From assembly GCA_022361395.1 (NCBI GenBank), contig JAKSAX010000101.1, positions 1 to 43,175 on the forward strand: DNA of 43,175 bases, given 5' to 3'. Of the stretch, positions 8,991 to 18,235 are shown one piece after another. A program made the translations under genes and the position numbers. The notes under the pieces were generated by a model. It worked only from the letters and a program-made list of their open reading frames with translations, did not search any database and was not told the origin of the DNA. Position 1 is the first letter of the stretch. Each line of letters opens with the position of its first letter. This DNA is from Desulfobacterales bacterium (GTDB lineage Bacteria > Desulfobacterota > Desulfobacteria > Desulfobacterales > Desulfobacteraceae).

Positions 8991-9638
8991 TTACTCTCCT
9001 ATAATATTTCTCAGTTCTTTGATCCGTTCTTTAATATCAGGTGCACTGATGATCTCAGTCACCAGGCAGATGGTTGCGGCACCACGATCGGCCACCGCTT
9101 TTATGTTGTTACGTTTGATCCCGCCGATAGCCACAAAGGGAATGCTGTGGGTGGCGACAACATGATCCAGGTACTCAAACCCCACGGCATCACAGACATC
9201 TTCCTTGGTCTGGGTGGTAAAAACAGGCCCCACCCCGATATAGTCCGCCCCGTCCTCAACCGCCCGGGCAGCCTGCTCAGGCGTATGGGTTGAGCAGCCG
9301 ACCATGAGGTCCGGGGCCAGCTGTTTCACGGCAGTCACCGGCAGGTCCTCCTGCCCCACATGCACCCCGTCCGCCCCCACCATCAGGGCGATATCCAAAA
9401 AATCATTCACAATAAAGGGCACGCCTGCACCGGCTGTGATTTTCCGGATCTCCCGGCACTCGGCCAGCATATCCCTCCGGTCTTTTTTATGGGCCTTTTC
9501 ACGGTATTGGAGGATATCAATTCCCCCGTCCACAAGCAGCCTTGCCGTCTCCACATTGGACCGCCCCAGAGAAAACGCCTCACCAAGAATCCCGTAAATC
9601 CCCTTGGGGAGTCCGGGTCTATCCGATTGATCCGTCAT
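8991..9638 (-). CDS. thiE: Thiamine-phosphate synthase
   Basis: LQYREK, FIVNDFLDIALMVGADGVHVGQEDLP, DYIGVGPVFTTQTK. Confidence 0.92.
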   Translation of the reverse strand: MTDQSDRPGLPKGIYGILGEAFSLGRSNVETARLLVDGGIDILQYREKAHKKDRRDMLAECREIRKITAGAGVPFIVNDFLDIALMVGADGVHVGQEDLPVTAVKQLAPDLMVGCSTHTPEQAARAVEDGADYIGVGPVFTTQTKEDVCDAVGFEYLDHVVATHSIPFVAIGGIKRNNIKAVADRGAATICLVTEIISAPDIKERIKELRNIIGE

Positions 9639-10177
9639 ATTTCCCTCCTCTTACTTATCCATTCCAATACTTTGCCTGCCATTAGAGCCGCAATAATCCC
9701 GATTTTCGGCGGGAACAGCACCCCATCCCTCACATCGGTCGTAAAATCACCGACAATACGGCAATTGCCTATCTTCCGGACCCGGACCGCATCCAGATCC
9801 CTTCCGGCAATGCCCGAGGCACAGACCATGGGTATATCTGCAGCGGACAACTCCTCAACAAGATGCTTTTTGGCAACGGGATCATCAAAGCCTTCCACAA
9901 CCAGGTCACAGTCTTTGAAAACAGAAAGGCTTTCCCCCGGGGCCAGGCGGTGATGCACCACGTCCACATCCATATCCGGGTATATTTTTTTTAAATTATC
10001 CCTCAGGCATTTCACCTTGGGACGGCCGATCTGATCAACCCCGTAGAACTGGCGGTTTAAATTTGAAGACTCCACCCGGTCAAAATCAACCACCCGGATC
10101 CGGGAAACCCCGGCCTGGGCCAGGTACCGGGCCACATTGGACCCGATCCCGCCGGCCCCGGCAATTCCGATAATCAT
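9635..10177 (-). CDS. thiF: ThiF-family sulfur carrier adenylyltransferase (short form)
   Basis: IGIAGAGGIGSNVARYLAQAGV, DFDRVESSNLNRQFYGVDQIGRPK; thi operon. Confidence 0.88.
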   Translation of the reverse strand: MIIGIAGAGGIGSNVARYLAQAGVSRIRVVDFDRVESSNLNRQFYGVDQIGRPKVKCLRDNLKKIYPDMDVDVVHHRLAPGESLSVFKDCDLVVEGFDDPVAKKHLVEELSAADIPMVCASGIAGRDLDAVRVRKIGNCRIVGDFTTDVRDGVLFPPKIGIIAALMAGKVLEWISKRREI

Positions 10178-11341
10178 TTAAAAAATCTCCCAGTCTTTGA
10201 ACACAGGCTGGTACCCGCTGGCCCGGATCATTTCGGTAATTTCGGAAACACTCCTGTTGTCGGTGATTTCAAACTGGACCGTGGTATCCGGGTTTTTTGC
10301 TCCCGGTCCGCCGGGCTCGCCGCTGCTTGCCCCTGGATTCCGGACCAGATAACCGCCCACATCTGTTTTGGAACCGGCAGAGTACCTGGTCGCCCCCAGA
10401 TGAATCAGCCTGTCCCTGAATGCGGCAGATTCCCGTGTGGACACCGTTATCCCCAGCCGCGGCATGAACAGCCGCCAGGCCAGCATGGTCTGGACAAAGG
10501 CGGCGTCAGATAAATGATTTTTAGGGGCGATCCCCCCTTCCGCCTTTGTCATCCGGGGCAGGGACAGGGAAACCTCCACATGGGGAAACTCCTGCTCCAG
10601 GTACCTGGCGTGGAGTCCGGCCATAAAGGCCTCTGCCCCGGGTTTTCCAAGACCGAAAAGGGTACCGATATTCAAGGCTCTAAAACCGGCCCTGGCGCCC
10701 CTTTCAGGTGTGAGCAGGCGAAAGGCGTAATCGGATTTGGGTCCTTTGGGGTGGACCTCTTTATACAGGGCCTGGTCATAGACCTCCTGGTAAACGGTCA
10801 GGGAATCCGCCCCGGCCTCACTCAACTGCCTGTAATCCGCCTCTTCCATGGGGAACATCTCCAGTGCAATGGAAGAAAAGTGCCGGGCCAATATGGAAAC
10901 CGCCTCTTCAAGATAGCCCATGGGGGTTTTGGCCGGGGCCTCTCCGGTGAGCACCAGAATATGGCGGATGCCCAAGTCGGCGATGGCCTTTGCCTCGGTC
11001 TCGATCTCTTCCATGGTCAGGCGGGTCCTGGGAAAGTCGGTCACGGCATTAAAGCCGCAATAGGTACAATGGTTGGAACAGAAATCGGAAATATACATGG
11101 GCGCATACAGGCCGATGGTCCGTCCGAAATACTGGAGGGTAAGCTCCCTGGCCTTCTGCGCCATGGGCTCAAGAAACTCTGCAGCCGCCGGCGACAACAG
11201 GTTGAGCAGGTCATAGACATCAAGGCGGTTCATATCCCCGGCCTTACCCAGACTGGTCCCCACATCCACGGGGGTAACCCCCTGAAAATATCCGTCAAAA
11301 TCAAAGGATTGATATTGGTCTGCCAGATCTAAAAAGGACAT
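10178..11341 (-). CDS. thiH: 2-iminoacetate synthase ThiH (radical SAM)
   Basis: MYISDFCSNHCTYCGF radical SAM motif; EEIETEAKAIADLGIRHILVLTGE; operon context. Confidence 0.92.
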   Translation of the reverse strand: MSFLDLADQYQSFDFDGYFQGVTPVDVGTSLGKAGDMNRLDVYDLLNLLSPAAAEFLEPMAQKARELTLQYFGRTIGLYAPMYISDFCSNHCTYCGFNAVTDFPRTRLTMEEIETEAKAIADLGIRHILVLTGEAPAKTPMGYLEEAVSILARHFSSIALEMFPMEEADYRQLSEAGADSLTVYQEVYDQALYKEVHPKGPKSDYAFRLLTPERGARAGFRALNIGTLFGLGKPGAEAFMAGLHARYLEQEFPHVEVSLSLPRMTKAEGGIAPKNHLSDAAFVQTMLAWRLFMPRLGITVSTRESAAFRDRLIHLGATRYSAGSKTDVGGYLVRNPGASSGEPGGPGAKNPDTTVQFEITDNRSVSEITEMIRASGYQPVFKDWEIF

Positions 11342-11344
11342 GGT

Positions 11345-12118
11345 TTACTCCCTTAAAAACCCGGTCAGCGGGGATGATGCCCGGGCAGTAACACTTTGCC
11401 CGGCAAGCCTTGCCCTGTATGCCGTGCGCCCGGCCTCAACGGCCAGGGCAAAGGCGCGGCCGGCCATGGACGGATCCTGTGCCGTGGCGATTGCGGTATT
11501 GACCAGTACGGCGTCCGCCCCCATCTCCATGGCTTCGGCAGCCTGGGAGGGTTTGCCGATACCGGCATCCACAATCACGGGCAGCCTGCCGGTGTCAATA
11601 ATCCGCTGAATCATGGGGTGCATCTCAAGGCCCCGGTTGGACCCTATGGGGGAGCCAAGGGGCATGACTGCGGCAGCACCGGCATCCTGCAGCTGACGGG
11701 CCACTGTTATATCCGGCATCATATAGGGAAGGACCACAAATCCTTCTTTGGCCAGGATCTCAGTGGCCTTCAGGGTTTCATGGTTATCCGGCAGCAGGAA
11801 CTGCATATCCGTGATCACCTCAATCTTGATGAACTCCCCGCATCCGGCCTCCCTTGCGATCCTGGCGATACGGACAGCCTCCTCTGCCGTACGGGCTCCG
11901 GAGGTGTTGGGCAGCAAGGTCACTGTCTCCGGGATATGGGACAGGATATTATCCTGGGCATCCGCTCCGGGATCCACCCGGCGAAGGGCCACGGTAATCA
12001 TTTCCGATTTGCTGGCCTCCAGCATGGGGGTGATAAGGGTTTTTGACGCAAATTTTCCGGTACCGGTAAGCAACCGGCTGGAAAAGGTTTTCGGGCCAAG
12101 GGTTAACAGGTCTTCCAT
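11345..12118 (-). CDS. thiG: Thiazole synthase
   Basis: [50 protein letters not shown]-like C-terminus. Confidence 0.93.
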   Translation of the reverse strand: MEDLLTLGPKTFSSRLLTGTGKFASKTLITPMLEASKSEMITVALRRVDPGADAQDNILSHIPETVTLLPNTSGARTAEEAVRIARIAREAGCGEFIKIEVITDMQFLLPDNHETLKATEILAKEGFVVLPYMMPDITVARQLQDAGAAAVMPLGSPIGSNRGLEMHPMIQRIIDTGRLPVIVDAGIGKPSQAAEAMEMGADAVLVNTAIATAQDPSMAGRAFALAVEAGRTAYRARLAGQSVTARASSPLTGFLRE

Positions 12119-12121
12119 GGT

Positions 12122-12319
12122 TTATCCTCCTCCCACGAAGTTGAGCAGTTCAACGGTATCCCCGTCACGCACCGGGGTTGCGGCCCAACTGGCTTGTTTA
12201 ATTACATTCAGATTGTGTTCAATGACCAGGGATGAGGGATCAAGCCCCTGTGAGTCTACAAGGGCGGCGAGATCGGGACTCTCCGTGTCAACGGAAGAGC
12301 CGTTTAAAATAATTTTCAT
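12122..12319 (-). CDS. thiS: Sulfur carrier protein ThiS
   Basis: MKIILNGSS...VELLNFVGGG with C-terminal GG; start set to ATG 12319 with GGAGGTG RBS. Confidence 0.9.
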   Translation of the reverse strand: MKIILNGSSVDTESPDLAALVDSQGLDPSSLVIEHNLNVIKQASWAATPVRDGDTVELLNFVGGG

Positions 12320-12427
12320 AACACCTCCGGCAAATTTAAATACCCCGAACATTCAGGGTAAGGTAACCGGGGATGATCTGATGGAAACTACAGGCGGGAA
12401 TACTAAAAAAGACTCTCTATAACGCTA

Positions 12428-12528
12428 TACACTTTCCCTACGCCGGTATTAACCGTATCAGGTTCCAAGGGTTGAAGGCCTGCCTTCTCTCAGCAAAAAG
12501 CACCCCCAGTGAACTTGGAGGAGTGTAT
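12428..12528 (-). ncRNA. TPP (THI element) riboswitch
   Basis: Reverse complement reads GGGGGTGCTTTTTGCTGAGAGAAGGC...ACCCTTGGAACCTGATACGGTTAATACCGGCGTAGGGAAAG. Confidence 0.95.
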
Positions 12529-12660
12529 ATGATTTGGATGGCGTTGTCAAACTGAAATATCAGATATCAGTTGACGCGGTGGGAGAGGGATAAGCGGGAG
12601 CCGCTTGAACAGCCGTTCCTGTTTTGGCTGTTCAAGCAGACCCCGCGGTTTTCGGTGCTT

Positions 12661-12855
12661 TTATACATGTCCGCCAAGGAATCCGGGCGGTTCATTCCGG
12701 GAGCATGCCCGGGAAACGCTGGGGATGGAATCTTCGATGCTGTATGCAAAAGATTCAAGTTCGGCCTGACGCTTTTCATCAGCTTCCCTTACAATATTTC
12801 TGCATTCGCCTTCGTCACAATGTCCGGTTATATCTCTTGAGGGTATTTGTGCCAT
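12661..12855 (-). CDS. Hypothetical small protein (64 aa)
   Basis: MAQIPSRDITGHCDEGECRNIVREADEKRQAELESFAYSIEDSIPSVSRACSRNEPPGFLGGHV; GGAGAG RBS 5 nt upstream of ATG 12855; competing ORFs on the other strand. Confidence 0.35.
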   Translation of the reverse strand: MAQIPSRDITGHCDEGECRNIVREADEKRQAELESFAYSIEDSIPSVSRACSRNEPPGFLGGHV

Positions 12856-13026
12856 GATATCTCTCCTCATTTATCTGAATTTAAAGCCGTTTTTTTTCGG
12901 CCAGGTTGAGGATAAAATAACCACCAACAAAAGTTCGTCAAGGCTAATTTTTATTGACAATCAAAACCATTGCGAATATAACTCGAAACCGGGACAAAAA
13001 GTAAACAGAATATAAGGAAAATTTCA

Positions 13027-13701
13027 GTGAAAGAAACCCTGGCAACCAAAGTGCTGCACCAGTTTTCAGAATCCCTGGGTGCGGCCATAGATGCCAAGGA
13101 TCCCTTTACCAGCCTTCACAGCGAGGAGGTGGCGGAAATCTCACATTCCATTGCCCTGTCCATGGGACTTGATACCCGGGAGGCAGACCTCATCCATGTG
13201 GCAGGACATCTTCACGATATCGGAAAAATAGGGATACCTGACGACATCCTGAAAAAAAAGGAACCGCTCACAGACCTGGACTGGAAGTTTATCCGAAGAC
13301 ATCCGGATATCGGAGCGGATATTCTCAAACCGGTTGAGGCTTTGGCTGACAGCGGTATCGTTGACCTGGTAAGACATCACCATGAACGGTTTGACGGACA
13401 GGGCTACCCCTGCCGGTTAAAGGGAGAGACCATTCCCCTGGGCGCAAGGATCATTGCCCTTGCAGATGCCCTGTCTGCCATTTTACAGAACAGGCCTTAC
13501 CGGCCGGCAAGAAAATTTGAGGAGGCTGTTGCTGAGATTATCAACTGCAGTGAGACCCAGTTTGATCCCGGGGTTGTGGCGGCATTTCTCAGGATAAAGG
13601 ACGAGGTCCGGTCCATTCTGACCTATTTAAACCCGGATCCTCTGGGTTCTGTTAATTCTTTGGATCCGGCGGATCCGGAGGATATGGCAGTTCAGGCCTA
13701 G
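13027..13701 (+). CDS. HD-GYP-type HD domain phosphohydrolase
   Basis: DPFTSLHSEEVAEISHSIA, AGHLHDIGKIGIPDDILKKK, VRHHHERFDGQGYP, GARIIALADALSAI. Confidence 0.85.
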   Translation: MKETLATKVLHQFSESLGAAIDAKDPFTSLHSEEVAEISHSIALSMGLDTREADLIHVAGHLHDIGKIGIPDDILKKKEPLTDLDWKFIRRHPDIGADILKPVEALADSGIVDLVRHHHERFDGQGYPCRLKGETIPLGARIIALADALSAILQNRPYRPARKFEEAVAEIINCSETQFDPGVVAAFLRIKDEVRSILTYLNPDPLGSVNSLDPADPEDMAVQA

Positions 13702-13712
13702 GGCCGTGATAC

Positions 13713-15269
13713 TCACCCCAGATCTTTGGGCAGGGAGTATACCCGCACAGGATCGGATTTGCCTTTTACACTGGTTTCGGGCATGGGTATAAAATCGTAC
13801 CGGTTTTTAAGCCTGGCCTGCATCTCTTCGCTGACAAGGATGTCTGTACGAAACTCCTTGGTCAGCCCCTGGATTCTTGAGGCCATGTTGACTGTATCCC
13901 CGATCAATGAATAGGCCGACCTGTAGGCACTGCCGATGTTGGCCGCCAGGACCGGTCCGGTATGAATGCCTACCCCGTGGGCGATGGGGGGCATGCCCCG
14001 GACTTCAAACCTCTTGTTGAGCAGTTCCAGCCGCCCCCGCATTTCCAGGGCGGTTTTTACGGCATCTGCCTCATGGCCCTCCCTGGCCACAGGCGCACCG
14101 AACACCGCCTCCACCTCATCGCCGATAAACTGGAGGATCAGGCCGTCATTCCTGTCTATGGCCCTGGAGATCTCATTAAAATAGGAGTTGAGCATATAGA
14201 TCAGTTCCTTGGCCGGGGTTACGGCCACCAGGGGGGTAAAATTTCTCAGGTCCGCAAATAGGATGGTGGCCTCCTTTCTCTCCCCGTCCAGGGGCACCTT
14301 TCCCGAAAGGATCTCATCCCTGATCCTCCGGTCCACATACTTACCAAAGGTATCCTTAATGAGTTCCCGTTCCACCAGTCCCTGGTTCATGGCGTTGAGC
14401 ATCTCCCCTGCAAACCCGATCTCATCGTTTGTCAAGACCTGTGCCTTTTGGGAAAAATCCCCTTTTTTCACATGGGCCATGACCCTGATAATCTCTGCCA
14501 CCGGCCGTTTCAGGTGGTGCAGCACCAAAAAGGAGAAAGCAACGGCAACCACCATGAAAACAGCGCTTTCCCGTATAATGGTATCATCAAGGCGCTGGAC
14601 CAGGTCAAGCAGGGACATTTCATCCATCATCTGCATCTGCCGGAACCTGTGAATGGTTATGTGGATAAAGGCCAGGGGAACTATGGAAACGGCAAAGATA
14701 AGAGAGGTAAACCGCACCCGCAGGCTGATGGATTTCACCCCCTGGACAGTGGACAGGTCGCCCTTTGGAAAAAACAGGGGAATACGGGTGTGCTGGGAAA
14801 CATGCTCAACCCAGAAAAATGCCAGTGTCACAGTGATCAGCCCGCTGCCAAGCCCGACCCAGATCCCACCCGGGGTTCCCACGGCCCAGAACAGGAAGGA
14901 GCCCAGCAGCCAGACAATGATGTCCATGATGACAATGAAATAAGGCTCGTTAAGTACACGGCGACGCGCCTTTTCCAGCAGCCCGGGATCTGCCGGTTCA
15001 CTCCGGTGAAAGGCTGTCAGGCACTGCCGTATGGACCGCTCATACAAAACAATCAGTACAGACATGATCACGGTCATAACAGCGCCGTAGGACAGGTCCA
15101 GATAATAGACCATGATCAGGACCTCTTCAGGGGCATCCCCCACCCGGTTATCAAAGAAGATGTTGGTCATCCAGTCGCCGACAAGCAAGGCAAAGGTATT
15201 GCCGATGATGACCTCATTGGCGACGTAAAATTTGTAGAACTTGTTTTTTATCAGTCTGGCCTGGTTCAT
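13713..15269 (-). CDS. Membrane adenylate/guanylate cyclase with HAMP domain
   Basis: ATILFADLRNFTPL, FIGDEVEAVFGAPV, GVGIHTGPVLAANIGS, YSLIGDTVNMASRIQGLTKEF. Track ORF runs to 15461, but its upstream part is antisense to the cobalamin riboswitch; ATG 15269 is a plausible start. Confidence 0.85.
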   Translation of the reverse strand: MNQARLIKNKFYKFYVANEVIIGNTFALLVGDWMTNIFFDNRVGDAPEEVLIMVYYLDLSYGAVMTVIMSVLIVLYERSIRQCLTAFHRSEPADPGLLEKARRRVLNEPYFIVIMDIIVWLLGSFLFWAVGTPGGIWVGLGSGLITVTLAFFWVEHVSQHTRIPLFFPKGDLSTVQGVKSISLRVRFTSLIFAVSIVPLAFIHITIHRFRQMQMMDEMSLLDLVQRLDDTIIRESAVFMVVAVAFSFLVLHHLKRPVAEIIRVMAHVKKGDFSQKAQVLTNDEIGFAGEMLNAMNQGLVERELIKDTFGKYVDRRIRDEILSGKVPLDGERKEATILFADLRNFTPLVAVTPAKELIYMLNSYFNEISRAIDRNDGLILQFIGDEVEAVFGAPVAREGHEADAVKTALEMRGRLELLNKRFEVRGMPPIAHGVGIHTGPVLAANIGSAYRSAYSLIGDTVNMASRIQGLTKEFRTDILVSEEMQARLKNRYDFIPMPETSVKGKSDPVRVYSLPKDLG

Positions 15270-15344
15270 GATGTCCGAATAATCGGCCAATCCCCCTGGT
15301 TTGTAAAGACATTTTACAAAAATATTGACCTTGGGGCCGAACCG

Positions 15345-15515
15345 GTGTAATTTATCAGCCCATAATTTGTTGCGGAAATCCGGCCAACGGAACACGGTGA
15401 AATCCCGTGACGGTCCCGCCGCTGTAATCGGAAATATCTGATCTGCCATGCCACTGGTCACCCGGGAAGGTGCAGATTCAGGTCTAACGCCGTAAGTCAG
15501 AAGACGAGCCGGAGC
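15345..15515 (+). ncRNA. Cobalamin riboswitch (upstream of ThiC paralog/cobT)
   Basis: ACGGTGAAATCCCGTGACGGTCCCGCCGCTGTAATCGG, GCCACTGG, AAGTCAGAAGACGAGCC conserved blocks. Confidence 0.92.
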
Positions 15516-15628
15516 TTCCCTTAAGCTTTGTAAAACTTGATGGTAAAGGGTTTTGTAGGATGTAACGTCTTGCAGAGCCTTTTTCGGTTTTGCAGGGCAA
15601 GCTGATCTAGATCAATAGCGAGGAGACT

Positions 15629-16933
15629 ATGAAAACACAGATCGAATACGCCCGCGAGGGCAAACTCACCAGGGAAATGACCTTTGTCGCAGAATCAGAA
15701 GGCCTGTCAACAGACTTCATTATGGACAAGGTTGCCAGGGGCGAAATCGTCATCCCATGCAACACCAACCGGCCCAACCAGAAAATTGCCGGTATCGGTA
15801 CAGGACTGAGAACCAAGGTAAACGCCTCCATCGGGACCTCTTCCGATATCTGCGATGTGGATCTTGAAGTGGCCAAGGCCAAGGCTGCCGAAGAAGAGGG
15901 GGCAGACACCCTCATGGAGCTGTCTGCTGCCGGCAACATGGATAAAATCAGGCGTACCGTCCTGGCCAACACAGACCTTCCCGTTGGCAACGTTCCCCTG
16001 TACCAGGCATTCAAGGAGGTCATCCGCAAATACCAGAACCCTGCCAAACTGGATCCGGAATACCTGTTTGACCTGATCGAACAGCAGCTGGACGACGGGT
16101 TGAGCTTCATGGCCATCCACTGCGGTATTAACCAGTACACCATTGAACGCCTCAGGAAACAGGGATTCCGCTATGGCGGCCTGGCCTCAAAGGGCGGCAC
16201 ATATATGGTGGCCTGGATGGATATCAATAAAAAGGAAAACCCCCTTTACGAACAATTTGACAGGGTCTGCGCCCTGATGAAAAAATATGATGCCGTCTTT
16301 TCCCTGGGGAACGGCATCCGGGCAGGCGCCATCCACGACAGCCATGACCGGGCCCAGATGGCCGAGATGATCATTAACTGCGAACTGGCTGAAATCGGCC
16401 GGGACCTGGGCTGCCAGATGATGGTGGAAGGCCCCGGCCACGTCCCCCTGGATGAAATCGAAGGCAATATCATGCTGGAAAAACGGATGTCCGGCAATGC
16501 CCCCTATTATGTACTGGGTCCCATCCCCTGTGACACCGGTGCCGGATATGATCATATTACCGCCGCCATTGGTGCGGCCTCATCTGCCCGTTACGGCGCA
16601 GACCTGATCTGCTATATCACTCCGGCCGAACATCTGGCCCTGCCCTCAGTGGCAGATGTGCGTGAAGGCGTAAGAGCCACCCGCCTGGCTGCCAGAATCG
16701 GTGATATTTCCAAATATCCCGACCGCAGGGAGAACGAAAAACAGGCAGCCATGGCCAGGAGGGACATGCGCTGGGACGACCTTGAAAAATACCTGCTCTT
16801 CCCGGATGTGGCAAAATCCATCCGTGAGGAACGGGCACCGGAACAAAAAGAGACCTGCACCATGTGCGGGGATTTCTGTGCCATGAAAAAAGGCATGGAG
16901 ATATTTGAGAAAGATATAACAGACAAGAGGTAA
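15629..16933 (+). CDS. bzaF: ThiC-family radical SAM paralog, probable 5-hydroxybenzimidazole synthase (BzaF-like)
   Basis: ThiC fold and C-terminal CTMCGDFCAMK cluster, but active-site blocks differ from the genuine ThiC here (GGLASKGG, SLGNGIRAG, DTGAGYDH); B12 riboswitch upstream, cobT downstream. Confidence 0.82.
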   Translation: MKTQIEYAREGKLTREMTFVAESEGLSTDFIMDKVARGEIVIPCNTNRPNQKIAGIGTGLRTKVNASIGTSSDICDVDLEVAKAKAAEEEGADTLMELSAAGNMDKIRRTVLANTDLPVGNVPLYQAFKEVIRKYQNPAKLDPEYLFDLIEQQLDDGLSFMAIHCGINQYTIERLRKQGFRYGGLASKGGTYMVAWMDINKKENPLYEQFDRVCALMKKYDAVFSLGNGIRAGAIHDSHDRAQMAEMIINCELAEIGRDLGCQMMVEGPGHVPLDEIEGNIMLEKRMSGNAPYYVLGPIPCDTGAGYDHITAAIGAASSARYGADLICYITPAEHLALPSVADVREGVRATRLAARIGDISKYPDRRENEKQAAMARRDMRWDDLEKYLLFPDVAKSIREERAPEQKETCTMCGDFCAMKKGMEIFEKDITDKR

Positions 16934-16936
16934 GCT

Positions 16937-18001
16937 ATGTCACTGCTTGAACAGACCATAGGATCAATTAGGGAAACCCTGGACCAGGAAGTCCTGGCCG
17001 CAGCCAAGCAGCGCCTTGCCGACCAGGCCAAGCCTGCCGGCAGCCTCGGGATCATGGAAGGTATCGGCGCCCGCCTTGCCGCCATAAAAGGCACCATTGA
17101 CGTCCGCCTGACAAACAAGCGGATCGTTACCTGCGCCGGGGACCACGGTGTAACCGACGAAGGGGTCAGCCTGTTTCCGGCTGAAGTCACCCCCCAGATG
17201 GTGATGAACTTTGCCGGAGGCGGCGCCTCGGTAAATGTCATCGGCAACCATGCCGGCGCCGTTGTCAAGGCAGCCGACCTGGGAGTGAACCATGACTTCC
17301 CTGCCGACCTGCCCATCTTCCATAAAAAGGTCCGCCACGGTACGGGTAACTTCACCAAAGAACCGGCCATGACCCGGGAAGAGGCTGTCCGTTCCATTGA
17401 GGCCGGTATTGAGATCGTGGAAGAACTCCAGGCCGAAGCCCCTGTGGATCTGTTGGGCACCGGTGATATGGGGATCGGTAATACCACCCCTTCATCAGCT
17501 ATTATTGCGGCCTTTTCAGGCCTGCCCGTGGAAACCCTTACCGGCCGCGGCACCGGCATTGACGATGCCGCCCTGGCCAATAAGATCGCCGTCATCCGGA
17601 AAGGCCTTGACCTGCACAACCCCGATCCCAAGGATCCCATTGACGTCCTCTCAAAGGTCGGCGGCCTTGAAATCGGCGGCCTGGCAGGGCTTGTACTGGG
17701 AGCGGCAGCCCACGGCATCCCCGTGATCTGCGACGGCCTCATCTCCACGGCAGGGGCACTGATTGCCTGTGAGCTGGCTCCGGCAGCCAAGCAATACCTG
17801 TTTGCCAGCCACAAATCCGTTGAAATCGGCCATAAATACATGCACGACCGCCTGGGGCTCGATCCCCTTATTGACCTGAAGTTCCGCCTCGGCGAAGGCA
17901 CAGGCGCTGCCGTCTGCATGGAGCTTCTGGATCTTGCCACACGCATCCTGGCAGATATCAAAACCTTTGAAGAGGTCGGGGTATCCCAGGCAGACCAATA
18001 A
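16937..18001 (+). CDS. cobT: Nicotinate-nucleotide--dimethylbenzimidazole phosphoribosyltransferase
   Basis: QAKPAGSLGIMEGIG, CAGDHGVTDEGVSLFPAEVTPQMV, GDMGIGNTTPSSAI, GRGTGIDD, HKSVEIGH. Confidence 0.95.
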   Translation: MSLLEQTIGSIRETLDQEVLAAAKQRLADQAKPAGSLGIMEGIGARLAAIKGTIDVRLTNKRIVTCAGDHGVTDEGVSLFPAEVTPQMVMNFAGGGASVNVIGNHAGAVVKAADLGVNHDFPADLPIFHKKVRHGTGNFTKEPAMTREEAVRSIEAGIEIVEELQAEAPVDLLGTGDMGIGNTTPSSAIIAAFSGLPVETLTGRGTGIDDAALANKIAVIRKGLDLHNPDPKDPIDVLSKVGGLEIGGLAGLVLGAAAHGIPVICDGLISTAGALIACELAPAAKQYLFASHKSVEIGHKYMHDRLGLDPLIDLKFRLGEGTGAAVCMELLDLATRILADIKTFEEVGVSQADQ

Positions 18002-18042
18002 GCCCCTCCGGCCCGGACATTTCCGGGCCGGCCGCACATCCA

Positions 18043-18075
18043 AACGCCCCCGGATAATTTCCAGGGGCGTTTTTC
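18043..18075 (+). terminator. Rho-independent terminator after cobT
   Basis: AACGCCCC-cggataatttcca-GGGGCGTTTTT. Confidence 0.85.
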
Positions 18076-18235
18076 ATTGAAAAAAGTCCTGAAAATCAGG
18101 GTTTCCCCGATTGTTTTTCCCGCCACGATTGATTATTCACTGCTATGGGTCTATGTTTTTAGAGGAGATGAGATTAATGACTGTCCCAAATAAACCGCAC
18201 AGCGTATACATCCAATAAACCAACGGGACCCGCAG

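Noticed and set aside
13655-13683. GGATCC-rich short repeat (GGATCCGGCGGATCCGGAGGAT)
   Set aside because: Lies in the C-terminal coding end of the HD gene; short and explained by Asp-Pro/Glu codon usage.
14448-15350. 300-aa plus-strand ORF antisense to the cyclase
   Set aside because: His/Gln/Gly-rich antisense artefact; the minus strand carries clear cyclase and HAMP motifs.
16612-18126. 504-aa minus-strand ORF antisense to the bzaF-like gene and cobT
   Set aside because: Low-complexity Ser/Arg/Pro-rich translation with no family motif; the plus-strand frames are unambiguous conserved enzymes.
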